A stretch of 64,000 nucleotides of DNA, from the NCBI RefSeq assembly GCF_015143595.1, contig NZ_WYEU01000002.1, forward strand, positions 1,116,001 through 1,180,000. Reading direction: 5' to 3'. Every line of letters begins with the position of its first letter. Within the stretch, counting starts at the first letter, position 1. The stretch comes from Sneathiella sp. P13V-1. Lineage in GTDB: Bacteria; Pseudomonadota; Alphaproteobacteria; Sneathiellales; Sneathiellaceae. Below the pieces are notes generated by a model, which saw only the letters and a list, made by a program, of their open reading frames with translations, was not told where the DNA came from and did no database searches. Positions 45,389 through 54,242 of this stretch are shown here, in pieces. Both the position numbers and the translations under genes were made by a program.

Positions 45389-46237
45389 TTAAAATCCGAA
45401 AGTACGGTATCGGTACAAGGCCAGAACTTTACGTGTTGGCCCAAGCCTCCCTGCAATCTTTTCTGGATCAAAACCATGCTTTCTGAACATTCCAAGGAGC
45501 AATGGCCCATAGGCGTTTGGTAATAGGGCTGTTCTGCCCACCCCTTCTATGCTTTTGGCAAGCCTTCTGGCGTCTGACAACTCGGAGGCCGCGAGATCCG
45601 TCATGCTCTCAACAATGTTATATAAACTGCTGGCATGCTCTTTGGTCAGCAGACTGTTTTCAGTAACCCCATATTTCGCCATCCGTTGCTTTGGAACCAA
45701 TACAAGGCCATTACGGCCATGAAAAGGGATTGCCTGTAATATTCCAAAAAGCCCATAAGCGCGGCCAGCAAGCGAAACAGCTTCGATAGACTTGCTATCC
45801 TCACAACCGACCAATGCGCGGTATAAAAGACGCTGCACAGCACCGGCTGTCATATCAACATAAATGATCAACTGTCCGTCTGTCGTGTTGGGGACAGGAT
45901 CAAGGTCTTTTGCCCGCATATCGACCATCCCCTGCATCAGGGCAAGATCTAAGGGTATTTCCTGGTGAAGGCGATACAAAGCTTCGACGGTTGGATGTTT
46001 CTTCACCGCCCCTGTGTCAATACCGGCAAGCGCATCTCGCCACCATTGCAGGCGTATATCCCCAAGTAGAGGCTCGCTGACTGTTTCGCGAATACGTGAA
46101 ATCTCGCTATTGAAAGATAGCAGAGCAAATAGATGCTCTCGCTTTTCTGCAGGAGCAAAAAGGCAGGTCAGCCAACGGTCATAATCATATTGTTTCACTT
46201 CTTTTGAAAGCAATGATTGGTCGTTTTCGGTTGCCAC
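45389..46237 (-). CDS. Squalene/phytoene synthase-fold protein, NDUFAF6-like
   Basis: A 282-residue protein of the trans-isoprenyl diphosphate synthase fold. It resembles mitochondrial complex I assembly factor NDUFAF6 rather than phytoene synthase: DYDRWLTCLFAPAEKREHLFAL, RIRETVSEPLLGDIRLQWWRDAL. The DxxxD metal-binding motifs of active synthases are not seen (the first site reads NSEISRIRE), so catalysis is unlikely. It is separated from the NDUFAF3-like gene and Sec genes by sodB. Complex I assembly is the inferred role. Confidence 0.78.
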   Translation of the reverse strand: MATENDQSLLSKEVKQYDYDRWLTCLFAPAEKREHLFALLSFNSEISRIRETVSEPLLGDIRLQWWRDALAGIDTGAVKKHPTVEALYRLHQEIPLDLALMQGMVDMRAKDLDPVPNTTDGQLIIYVDMTAGAVQRLLYRALVGCEDSKSIEAVSLAGRAYGLFGILQAIPFHGRNGLVLVPKQRMAKYGVTENSLLTKEHASSLYNIVESMTDLAASELSDARRLAKSIEGVGRTALLPNAYGPLLLGMFRKHGFDPEKIAGRLGPTRKVLALYRYRTFGF

Positions 46238-46364
46238 GTTGCCTATCCCTACAATAGCACCAGATGAGTATAAGGACTGTCTTAGCAGAAAGCTTCTTTG
46301 GAATAATTAAAAAAATGGGTGAACGGCGAACAAAAGTTGCTATATAAATCTCATTGTAGTCACG

Positions 46365-46378
46365 GTGATTAACATCAC
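46365..46378. promoter_or_regulatory. CRP/FNR-type site upstream of sodB
   Basis: GTGATTAACATCAC is a perfect dyad that fits both GTGA-N6-TCAC (CRP half-site) and TGAT-N4-ATCA (FNR/FixK core). It lies 61 bases before the sodB start codon, where a CRP/FNR-family regulator could act. Confidence 0.4.
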
Positions 46379-46438
46379 GGGTGCAGGCATACATAAAAAT
46401 ATACGGTTTGAGACTGTAATTACAGGCAAGAGGATAAA

Positions 46439-47032
46439 ATGGCTTACGAACTTCCAGATCTTCCATATGCAAAAGACGCATTGGCTCCACACATCTCAGA
46501 AGAAACTCTGAACTTCCACCATGGCAAACACCACAACACTTATGTTGTGAACCTCAACAACCTTCTGGATGGCGATGACAGCAAATCCTTGGAAGAGTTG
46601 ATGAAAGAAACAGCTGGCGATGCTTCAAAAGCGGGTATCTTCAACAACGCAGCTCAGGTTTGGAACCACACATTCTATTGGAACTCCATGTCTCCAAATG
46701 GCGGTGGTAAACCAACTGGCGCGATCGCAGCAAAAATCGACGAAGATTTCGGTTCTTACGAAAAATTCGCTGAAGAATTCAAAACAGCCGGCGCAACTCA
46801 GTTCGGTAGTGGCTGGGCATGGCTGGTTCTTGACGGCGGTAAGCTGAAAGTGACAAAAACACCAAATGCTGAATGCCCACTGACAGATGGTGCCACACCA
46901 CTGATCACAATGGACGTTTGGGAACACGCATACTACCTGGACTTCCAGAACCGTCGTCCAGACTACATGGGTGCCTTCCTTGAAAGCCTCATCAACTGGG
47001 ACTTTGCCAACGAAAATCTGGCAAACGCTTAA
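46439..47032 (+). CDS. sodB: Superoxide dismutase, Fe/Mn family
   Basis: Disproportionates superoxide. The 197-residue protein begins YELPDLPYAKDALAPHIS; metal ligands are the first His in FHHGKHHNTYV, His in WNHTFYW and Asp/His in DVWEHAYYLD. The sequence pattern is that of iron-type enzymes, although metal use cannot be proved. No signal peptide, so cytoplasmic. A GAGGA ribosome-binding site precedes the start. It interrupts the complex I assembly-factor/sec cluster on the opposite strand. Confidence 0.95.
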   Translation: MAYELPDLPYAKDALAPHISEETLNFHHGKHHNTYVVNLNNLLDGDDSKSLEELMKETAGDASKAGIFNNAAQVWNHTFYWNSMSPNGGGKPTGAIAAKIDEDFGSYEKFAEEFKTAGATQFGSGWAWLVLDGGKLKVTKTPNAECPLTDGATPLITMDVWEHAYYLDFQNRRPDYMGAFLESLINWDFANENLANA

Positions 47033-47056
47033 GTTTCAGATCTAATTGATCAAAAG

Positions 47057-47084
47057 AAAAGGCGCCGATTTCGGCGCCTTTTTT
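47057..47084. terminator. Bidirectional terminator after sodB
   Basis: AAAAGGCGCCG pairs with CGGCGCCTTTT across ATTT, followed by six T on the plus strand. On the minus strand the same hairpin is followed by TTTTCTTTT and can end the sec operon transcript. Confidence 0.92.
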
Positions 47085-47104
47085 ATTACCTGAATGAAAG
47101 ACCG

Positions 47105-47482
47105 TTATACGGCAATCAATGCAGCTGCAACGCGGCGCCCTTCAAGAAGAAGGACATTATATGTTCGCATGGCCGCCCCACTGTCCATACTGTCAATGAC
47201 GATACCCGCAGCACGGAAATCATTGCGAATAGCTTCATCAATAAAGGCCATATTCGCGCCACAACCGATCAGAAGGATTTCAACGGCAGGGTCCGCCTCC
47301 TTCACCGCCTTAAGGTGATCTAGCGTCAGCTCTTCAATAGATGTCAGATCCCACGCTTGAGTTTCCTTTGGGAATACCAGAACACTTCCTTCATGCCGAA
47401 CACCACTGATCCGGAAACCACCGTCCCCATATCCATTGATCAGTTGTTGCCCGGCTTCGGGAAGGCCTGAAATATCCTGCAT
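47105..47482 (-). CDS. Mth938-like (DUF498) protein, NDUFAF3 homologue
   Basis: A 125-residue protein of the Mth938 fold. The pattern GDGGFRISGVRHEGSVLVFP, then LLIGCGANMAFID and MRTYNVLLLEGRRVAAALIAV matches the bacterial relatives of mitochondrial complex I assembly factor NDUFAF3. These genes follow secD-secF in alphaproteobacteria, as here: it starts 10 bases after the secF stop, with AAGGT overlapping that stop codon. The role in NADH dehydrogenase assembly is inferred from the mitochondrial orthologue. Confidence 0.88.
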   Translation of the reverse strand: MQDISGLPEAGQQLINGYGDGGFRISGVRHEGSVLVFPKETQAWDLTSIEELTLDHLKAVKEADPAVEILLIGCGANMAFIDEAIRNDFRAAGIVIDSMDSGAAMRTYNVLLLEGRRVAAALIAV

Positions 47483-47491
47483 GACGTTACC

Positions 47492-48451
47492 TTATGCCTT
47501 CGTTTCAAACGCATCATCATCTGATGGTTTGAACCCGTCCTCTTCTTCGTTGTGATGGTCCAGACCAACTTGCAGCAGAATTGGAGCCGCCACAAAGATG
47601 GAGGAATATGTACCAACAACAACACCAAAGATCATTGCGGCTGCGAAACCACGGATAACCTCACCACCGAACACAAACAGAGAAACCAATGCCAGCAATG
47701 TGGTGACAGAAGTGATCACTGTACGGGACAGGGTCTCGTTAATGGAAAGATCCAGAAGGTCTTTGACTTCCATTTTCTTGTAACGGCGGAAGTTTTCGCG
47801 GATACGGTCATACACAACCACCGTATCGTTGATGGAATAACCGACAATGGTCAGGATCGCCGCAACGGAAGCAATGTTAAACTCAATACCCGTAATGGCA
47901 AACATACCGATCGTCAGGATGACGTCGTGCACCAAGGCCGCAATCGCACCAATGGAATAGTGCCATTCGAAGCGCAGCCAGATATAGATCAGGATTGCGA
48001 GAACCGCGACTAATACCGCTTCAAAAGCTGTTTGAACAAGTTCACCTGAAACGGTTGGTCCTACAAATTCAATACGGCGATAGGAAATCTCTTTTCCATA
48101 TTGGCTTTCAAGCTGCACTTTGACCTTCTCCACCGCCGCAGTCTGGGCTTCACTGCCCCCTTCCTGACGCTGTACGCGGATCAGAATATCGTCTGGTGCA
48201 CCAAATGTCTGAAGGTTAACCTGACCAAGCCCCAAGCCACCAAGTGATGACCTCATTTCACCAAGATCAGGGGATTCAGGGAAGGCAACTTCCAGCATGA
48301 TACCGCCTTCAAAGTCGATGCCCTTATTGAGACCTGGCCCAAAGAACATAACCGCAGACAAAATCATCAGAACTGCTGAAATGCCAAATGCGATAAATCT
48401 GCTTTTCAGGAAAGGCAGGTTTGTACGCTCTGGAATAATTTTGAACTTCAT
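47492..48451 (-). CDS. secF: Protein translocase subunit SecF
   Basis: Inner-membrane subunit that, with SecD, uses the proton gradient to pull proteins through SecYEG. The 319-residue sequence has six hydrophobic segments; the start KGIDFEGGIMLEV and the core SINDTVVVYDRIRENFRRYK are diagnostic. Twelve bases separate it from secD. A large acidic C-terminal tail (NEEEDGFKPSDDDAFE) is present. Confidence 0.96.
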   Translation of the reverse strand: MKFKIIPERTNLPFLKSRFIAFGISAVLMILSAVMFFGPGLNKGIDFEGGIMLEVAFPESPDLGEMRSSLGGLGLGQVNLQTFGAPDDILIRVQRQEGGSEAQTAAVEKVKVQLESQYGKEISYRRIEFVGPTVSGELVQTAFEAVLVAVLAILIYIWLRFEWHYSIGAIAALVHDVILTIGMFAITGIEFNIASVAAILTIVGYSINDTVVVYDRIRENFRRYKKMEVKDLLDLSINETLSRTVITSVTTLLALVSLFVFGGEVIRGFAAAMIFGVVVGTYSSIFVAAPILLQVGLDHHNEEEDGFKPSDDDAFETKA

Positions 48452-48463
48452 CCTCGCCTCCCC

Positions 48464-50044
48464 TTATACGTTTAATGTCTTTGGACGTGTCTTCAACGCC
48501 CACATGGAAATAAGCATGCGTGACAGCAGAATTGCTGTGAACATGGAGCAAACAATGCCGATCCCCAAAGTGACGGCGAAACCCTTAATCGGCCCAGTAC
48601 CCATGACAAACAGGATTACAGCGGCAATACCGGTTGTCACGTTCGCATCCACAATGGTGGTAAAGGCACGTTTGTAACCCGATTCAATGGCGTTAAATGG
48701 CGTCTTACCATTTCGCGTTTCTTCACGGATACGTTCAAAGATCAAGACGTTAGCATCTACCGCCATACCAATGGTCAGGATAATACCGGCAATACCTGGA
48801 AGAGTGAGAGTTGCACCCAACACAGATAACAGCGACATGATCATGAAAATATTCATGGTAAGCGCTACATTGGCAACTAAACCAAACAATCCGTATGTCA
48901 CGATCATAAAGATCACAACTGCGACCAGACCAATGATACCCGCGATCTCACCAGCGGCAATACTGTCAGCACCCAAGTCCGGGCCAACTGAGCGTTGCTC
49001 CAAAACGGTAAGAGGTGCAGGCAATGCACCTGCCCGAAGCAACAATGCCAGGTCTTGCGCTTCCTGCACAGAGAAGCCGCCGCTGATAACTGCGCTACCT
49101 GTCAGGATCGGCTCGTTAATGCGTGGTGCGCTAACGACTTTACCGTCCAGAACAATGGCAAAAGGACGTCCTACATTTTCCTGTGTTACACGAGCAAACT
49201 GCTTACCGCCGAGGCTGTTAAAGCGAATAGAGACAACTGGCTGTCCTTGCTGGAAAGTCGCCTGTGCATCTTCCAGATTTTCACCAGAAACCATCACGCG
49301 GTTTCGAACCGCAACAGGGCGCTCTCCTTCGGTATGGGGTGGTAAAATCTTCGTTCCCGCAGGCGCGTTTCCTTTAAAAGGATCAACCGAGTTATTGACA
49401 AGATGGAAAGTCATCTGCGCGGTTTTACCGATCAGATCGATTACACGCTGAGGATCACCAAGGCCTGGAATCTGGATCAGGATCCGATCCTTGCCCTGCC
49501 TCTGAATGGTAGGCTCGGTGAGACCAATCTCATTCACTCGGTTATTCAGAATTTCAATCGTCTGATCCACCACCGAACTGATACGATCCGCGACCGTTTG
49601 CTCACTAGGTGTAATTGTGATCCGGCCATCATCAAATGTTTCGATAAGATGGCTCCGTTGGCCTGTTGGAGTAATTGACGAAATAGACGCAAGTTTTTCA
49701 CGCGCAATTTCACGGTCAGCGATATTTCTAAGCGTTAAACTCACAACACCATTTGTTGCTTTCAGATTACGATAACCAATACGGTCGTTACCGCTTCTGA
49801 GGTTGGAACGAACGGAATCAATGAGGCTTTCACTCATTTTTTCCTTCACACTTTCCGTTTCAACCTGCATCAACAGGTGAGAGCCCCCCTGCAGGTCGAG
49901 CCCAAGGGTAATCTGATCTTTGGGTGCCCAGTCAGGCAGCCCTTCCATCGATTTCTGGTCCACAAAATTGGGGATGGTGTAAACCACCCCCAATAGGCAC
50001 ACCAGAATTACCAGTGCGCTCTTCCATTTCGGGAAGCTAATCAT
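48464..50044 (-). CDS. secD: Protein translocase subunit SecD
   Basis: Partner of SecF in protein export; 526 residues. It has an N-terminal membrane helix, a large periplasmic part starting TLGLDLQGGSHLLMQV, and five C-terminal membrane helices with AVDANVLIFERIREETRNGK. The periplasmic domain is shorter than that of E. coli SecD, as usual for alphaproteobacteria. It lies between yajC and secF in one operon. Confidence 0.96.
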   Translation of the reverse strand: MISFPKWKSALVILVCLLGVVYTIPNFVDQKSMEGLPDWAPKDQITLGLDLQGGSHLLMQVETESVKEKMSESLIDSVRSNLRSGNDRIGYRNLKATNGVVSLTLRNIADREIAREKLASISSITPTGQRSHLIETFDDGRITITPSEQTVADRISSVVDQTIEILNNRVNEIGLTEPTIQRQGKDRILIQIPGLGDPQRVIDLIGKTAQMTFHLVNNSVDPFKGNAPAGTKILPPHTEGERPVAVRNRVMVSGENLEDAQATFQQGQPVVSIRFNSLGGKQFARVTQENVGRPFAIVLDGKVVSAPRINEPILTGSAVISGGFSVQEAQDLALLLRAGALPAPLTVLEQRSVGPDLGADSIAAGEIAGIIGLVAVVIFMIVTYGLFGLVANVALTMNIFMIMSLLSVLGATLTLPGIAGIILTIGMAVDANVLIFERIREETRNGKTPFNAIESGYKRAFTTIVDANVTTGIAAVILFVMGTGPIKGFAVTLGIGIVCSMFTAILLSRMLISMWALKTRPKTLNV

Positions 50045-50059
50045 CTAAAAGCCTGTAAC

Positions 50060-50401
50060 TTATTTCTTGAATTTTCCGAGGAAACCGCCGGACTCTTTTT
50101 CTTTGTTGTCAGCCACGCCGTCTGCTGGCTCGCTTTTACTGCGAACATCAGAAAGCGTAGATTTAACAACATCAACACGCACATCAGGGGCAATTTCCAC
50201 CTGAACCATGTTATCATCGCGAACTTTGATCACTTTACCGGCGATACCGCCTGCGGTAACAACGCTGTCGCCACGGCGTACGGCTTCAATCATCGCCTTA
50301 TGGTCCTTAACACGTTTCTGTTGCGGACGGATTAGCAGGAAGTAAAAAACCACACCGATCAGGATCAGCGGCACGAATTGCGCAAATTGTTCGTTCATCA
50401 A
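50060..50401 (-). CDS. yajC: Preprotein translocase subunit YajC
   Basis: Small inner-membrane accessory of SecDF, 113 residues, with one transmembrane helix (VPLILIGVVFYFLLIRPQQKR) near the N-terminus and a soluble domain GDSVVTAGGIAGKVIKV. It is the first gene of the yajC-secD-secF-NDUFAF3-like operon. Confidence 0.95.
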   Translation of the reverse strand: MMNEQFAQFVPLILIGVVFYFLLIRPQQKRVKDHKAMIEAVRRGDSVVTAGGIAGKVIKVRDDNMVQVEIAPDVRVDVVKSTLSDVRSKSEPADGVADNKEKESGGFLGKFKK

Positions 50402-50641
50402 ATAAACCCTTAAACTTATGCCTGATAAATCAAGCTGTATGGCGGGGATTTCCTGTCATGATAGCCCCCGCAAAAATCATGAAGAACTTTTATAGTTGAC
50501 CTGTCTGTCAATGCAAGTGCCAATCAGAACAGCCCGTACGCCAACTTCAAATTCAATGTAAAAACATCCGGAATTTTATGTTGGGCATTTTCCTCAAGCC
50601 AGATAGATTGGGATTCAATTCTTACTTTTCAATCAGGTCTC

Positions 50642-51502
50642 ATGAGTACAAAAAAAGAAATTCTTGCCCAGCTAACACGCATTGCAGATACACTGGATCG
50701 TATCGCCCCGGAAGATCAGCATGATATTGACCTTTCTACCGGAACAGCCTTCGTTTGGCATGCAGAGGAAAATTCACTTCGCGACATTCCAAAAGTCAAT
50801 CACGTCGACATGGGAATGCTCAAGGGTATCGATCAGGTCAAAGATATTCTGATAGATAACACCATGCGGTTTGCCAAGGGTTTTCCTGCGAATAACGCCC
50901 TTTTGTGGGGCGCGCGCGGTATGGGGAAAAGCTCCCTGGTGAAGGCGGCACATGCGCTTATCAACGCAGAACTTGGCGACAGCTTGGTGCTTGTTGAAAT
51001 TCATAGAGAGGACATTCCCTCCCTCCCCGACCTGCTACGTATCCTTCAGGTGAGCGATCGACGGTTTATTCTTTATTGTGATGACCTGTCTTTTGATGGC
51101 GATGACGACACATATAAGTCCCTGAAGACTGTTCTGGATGGCGGTCTGGAAGGCAGACCTGATAATGTTATATTCTATGCAACATCAAACAGACGTCATC
51201 TTATGCGCCGCGATATGATTGAAAATGAGCGGTCAACCGCTGTTATGCCGTCAGAGGCCATAGAAGAAAAAGTCTCTCTCTCCGATCGTTTCGGGCTTTG
51301 GCTGGGCTTCCATAGCTGTTCTCAAGATGAATATCTGGATATGATTCGTGGCTATGTCGCCCATTTCAGCATCCCCATTGAAGAGGAAGAGCTCAAACGT
51401 GATGCTATTGAATGGACACGGACACGCGGCTCTCGTTCAGGCCGTGTGGCGTGGCAGTTCGTTCAGGAGCTCGCAGGGCGCACTGAAACACACATCAAAT
51501 AA
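50642..51502 (+). CDS. DUF815 family AAA ATPase
   Basis: ATPase of 286 residues with Walker A GARGMGKSS near residue 90 and Walker B RRFILYCDDLSFDGDD. The C-terminal lid follows SLSDRFGLWLGF with sensor residues. DUF815 proteins are conserved near yajC and nlpD in alphaproteobacteria; no biochemical function is known. The start ATG follows TCAGGTC. It is divergent from yajC and convergent with the nlpD-like gene. Confidence 0.9.
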   Translation: MSTKKEILAQLTRIADTLDRIAPEDQHDIDLSTGTAFVWHAEENSLRDIPKVNHVDMGMLKGIDQVKDILIDNTMRFAKGFPANNALLWGARGMGKSSLVKAAHALINAELGDSLVLVEIHREDIPSLPDLLRILQVSDRRFILYCDDLSFDGDDDTYKSLKTVLDGGLEGRPDNVIFYATSNRRHLMRRDMIENERSTAVMPSEAIEEKVSLSDRFGLWLGFHSCSQDEYLDMIRGYVAHFSIPIEEEELKRDAIEWTRTRGSRSGRVAWQFVQELAGRTETHIK

Positions 51503-51513
51503 TCTTTAGAGAA

Positions 51514-52743
51514 TTAGCGTTGCGCCAAATGCAGGGTGGGGTTTTTGGCGCGACCATTTTTTCTGATTTCAAAGTGAAGCTGCGCACGATCCACATCGCC
51601 AGTAGCACCCGCCACGCCGATCACATCTCCTTTTAAGACCTGATCGCCTTTTTTGACCCACGCCTCCCCCAAATGGCCATATGTGGTCACATATCCATCA
51701 GCGTGTGAAATCAAAACCAAGTTGCCAAAAGAACGCATTTCATTCCCAACATAGGAAACAATTCCGTTTTCAGCGGCATGAATTGGTGTGCCAGGATTCA
51801 GTTTAATATTAATACCGTCATTCTGCAGTCCGCTGTCTTTTTTACCAAATGACGACAGCAAGGGCCCTTGCGCAGGCCATCCGAAAATCTTACCAGCCCG
51901 CGCAGGGGGATGTTTGATACTGTATTTGTTTCTCGGCAGCGGCGGCAACTCTGCGGTTGGAATTGCGTCCCCACCCAACACTATTGGTGTTTCTTTTGGT
52001 AAAGAGGCAACAACGGTTTCTTTCGGGGAAGGTGCAGGTGGCTCAACCGCCCTGACGATTGGTTTAGGAGCCGGTGCGGGTGCAACTACTGGAGGTGCTG
52101 CCAACTCACTTTTGGCGACACCAGCTTTTGACGCCCAATCTGTTTTACCCTGAGGGGTAGAAGATATTTTTGGTTCTTCTTGAGCTTTGGGAACAACCCA
52201 CCCGCTATTCCCAATGGACGCAACCCTTGTTGTACCTTGATCGATATCCGACGGGATACGCAAGGCAGTACCGGGTTGCAGTGAATTAAGTGAAGCGATC
52301 TGATTGAAATGCAAAACCTCGTTCACTTCCACATCATACAGGCGAGAAATTGCATACAGTGTCTCCCCTGATTTCACCTTATGCTGACGGAAAACAGGAA
52401 CTTTGATTTGCTGGCCCGGGTAAATCCGATTTGGGGAAATAGAAGAGTTAAGTGACAGTACTGCTTCAACAGGAATGCCGTGACGACCCGCGATAAGGGA
52501 CATACTGTCCCCCCGCCTCACAGTTACATGAGTATATGACAGCTTCTTGTAATAACCGCTCTCCATAGGAAGAGACGCTGTGCGAAGAGTGTTATCTGTC
52601 TTAGGTGAGGCCGTATTCACTACAACCGGTTTAGCGCTTTGAGATTGATTGAGATAGCGATCATACATGCAGCCTGAAAGGCCCAGTGACAGAGCACTAG
52701 CCATCAAGACGGGCCGACCAAATTGTATCAATACCGCTTTCAT
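51514..52743 (-). CDS. LysM/LytM lipoprotein with degenerate peptidase domain (NlpD-like)
   Basis: Outer-membrane lipoprotein of 409 residues. Lipobox LSGC puts the acylated Cys at 25. Two LysM peptidoglycan-binding motifs occupy about 70-165 (VTVRRGDSMSLIAGRHGI and HKVKSGETLYAISRLYDV), a low-complexity Pro/Ala linker follows, and an M23/LytM domain ends the protein. The zinc ligands appear lost: HxxxD reads NDGIN and the HxH motif reads QLH. It is thus probably an amidase activator like NlpD rather than a peptidase. It lies directly before pcm-surE-serS. Confidence 0.87.
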   Translation of the reverse strand: MKAVLIQFGRPVLMASALSLGLSGCMYDRYLNQSQSAKPVVVNTASPKTDNTLRTASLPMESGYYKKLSYTHVTVRRGDSMSLIAGRHGIPVEAVLSLNSSISPNRIYPGQQIKVPVFRQHKVKSGETLYAISRLYDVEVNEVLHFNQIASLNSLQPGTALRIPSDIDQGTTRVASIGNSGWVVPKAQEEPKISSTPQGKTDWASKAGVAKSELAAPPVVAPAPAPKPIVRAVEPPAPSPKETVVASLPKETPIVLGGDAIPTAELPPLPRNKYSIKHPPARAGKIFGWPAQGPLLSSFGKKDSGLQNDGINIKLNPGTPIHAAENGIVSYVGNEMRSFGNLVLISHADGYVTTYGHLGEAWVKKGDQVLKGDVIGVAGATGDVDRAQLHFEIRKNGRAKNPTLHLAQR

Positions 52744-52802
52744 AATCGGAATCTTATACCAAAAAACAGGAGAATCGCAAGGATAATCGTTTCAGCAAAG
52801 AC

Positions 52803-53450
52803 TCAAGACTCTACTGCAAGCCCTTGAAGTAGTGGCACGAATCTAACAGGAATAAGTTCTTCCTCCGCCATCATACCGTGATGATCCTTTGTGATTTTGA
52901 GGATTGTCTGATCCCCCGACTCAGGGCCAACAGGAATTATCATGATGCCATTATCATCTAGCTGATCAACGAGCGCACCAGGCACATCTTCAGCGGCTGC
53001 TGTGACAATTATGTGTTTAAACGGTGCCTGTTCTTCCCACCCTTTGTAACCATCCCCCAGCTTGGAGGTGATATTGGTTATCTTAAGTTTTTCAAAGAGT
53101 TGCATGGCTTCAAGATGAAGAGATCGGTAACGTTCAATCGAATATACCCGGCGGAATAATTTGGAGAGGACCGCCGCCTGATAGCCTGAACCGGTCCCCA
53201 CCTCCAGCACTTTATGACGCTGGTTAGGTTCCAGCATTTGAGTCATATAAGCGACGATGTAAGGCTGGCTAATTGTTTGCCCATTATTAATTGGCAATGC
53301 CGAATTTTCGTAAGCATGTTCCCTGAAAGGGCGCGGTATAAAAGCCTCACGAGGCACACGCTCCAGTGCCGAAAGAACTTCCGTATCAGTAATTCCCAGG
53401 CGCCGAAGCTCCATAATCAGTTTTATTTTTTGTGCCGAGTAATCGTTCAC
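52803..53450 (-). CDS. pcm: Protein-L-isoaspartate O-methyltransferase
   Basis: SAM-dependent enzyme repairing isoaspartyl residues in aged proteins; 215 residues. Motifs are NGQTISQPYIVAYMTQ, the SAM-binding EVGTGSGYQAAVLS and LGDGYKGWEEQAPF. It starts 12 bases after surE, its classic partner in proteobacteria, consistent with a joint stress-survival function. Confidence 0.95.
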   Translation of the reverse strand: MNDYSAQKIKLIMELRRLGITDTEVLSALERVPREAFIPRPFREHAYENSALPINNGQTISQPYIVAYMTQMLEPNQRHKVLEVGTGSGYQAAVLSKLFRRVYSIERYRSLHLEAMQLFEKLKITNITSKLGDGYKGWEEQAPFKHIIVTAAAEDVPGALVDQLDDNGIMIIPVGPESGDQTILKITKDHHGMMAEEELIPVRFVPLLQGLAVES

Positions 53451-53462
53451 ACCGCAATCGCC

Positions 53463-54218
53463 TTAGCTTAGCGCCTCATTCAGATCGCCCATAAGACCTT
53501 TATCAGTCAAGTTCAGGTTAAGGGGGGTAATGGCCACTTTACCAACACTGACCGCATGAAGGTCTGATCCCTCCCCAGGCTCACCCAGTGAAGGGCGATA
53601 TCCCAACCAATAGTAATCACGCCCCCGCGCATCCACACGTGAATCAATCAATAGATTGGAAAGGTCACGTTGTCCTTGAACAGTAACTTCTGTTCCCCTC
53701 ACTTCCTCGACCGGTACGGGCGGGAAGTTAATGTTGATCAAGGTGCCTGCACCCCAATCTTTTTCGAGAAGCTTTTTAATAATTTCTGGCGCCAGTTTCT
53801 CGGTTGTTTCCCAATAGATCTGTTCAGCATCCAAAATGCACTGACTGATAGCGATGGATTTTACCCCAAGCAAAGTGCCTTCACTGGCAGCGGCAACAGT
53901 TCCGGAATAAAGAACATCTTCACCCAGATTGGCACCACGGTTTACGCCAGACAGGATTAGATCCGGCGGATTATCTTTAAACAAATTGTTGAGCGCCATC
54001 ATAACACAGTCAGTTGGCGTTCCTTCAACAGCATATTCAGTATCAGAGAATTTCTGTATTCTGATCGGGTCATGCAGTGTAAGAGAGCGCGATGCCCCAC
54101 TTTGCTCTTTCGCCGGAGCAACAACAATCACATCGTCAGACAATTTCGCAGCAATGTTGCGAAGGACCTGCATACCCGGAGCGTCATACCCGTCATCATT
54201 ACTAAGCAGAATTCTCAA
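53463..54218 (-). CDS. surE: 5'/3'-nucleotidase SurE
   Basis: Metal-dependent nucleotidase acting on nucleoside monophosphates in stationary phase, 251 residues. It begins MRILLSNDDGYDAPGM with the metal-binding Asp-Asp, followed by SGASRSLTL and the SGVNRGANLGEDVLYSGTV core. Located between serS and pcm in the conserved order. Confidence 0.96.
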   Translation of the reverse strand: MRILLSNDDGYDAPGMQVLRNIAAKLSDDVIVVAPAKEQSGASRSLTLHDPIRIQKFSDTEYAVEGTPTDCVMMALNNLFKDNPPDLILSGVNRGANLGEDVLYSGTVAAASEGTLLGVKSIAISQCILDAEQIYWETTEKLAPEIIKKLLEKDWGAGTLININFPPVPVEEVRGTEVTVQGQRDLSNLLIDSRVDARGRDYYWLGYRPSLGEPGEGSDLHAVSVGKVAITPLNLNLTDKGLMGDLNEALS

Positions 54219-54242
54219 TTCACTAATCCTATCTTTTTGTTT

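Noticed and set aside
50443-50472. GCGGGG...CCCCGC inverted repeat upstream of yajC
   Set aside because: The arms are short and the loop is about 18 bases; no U-run or known motif supports a terminator or riboswitch.
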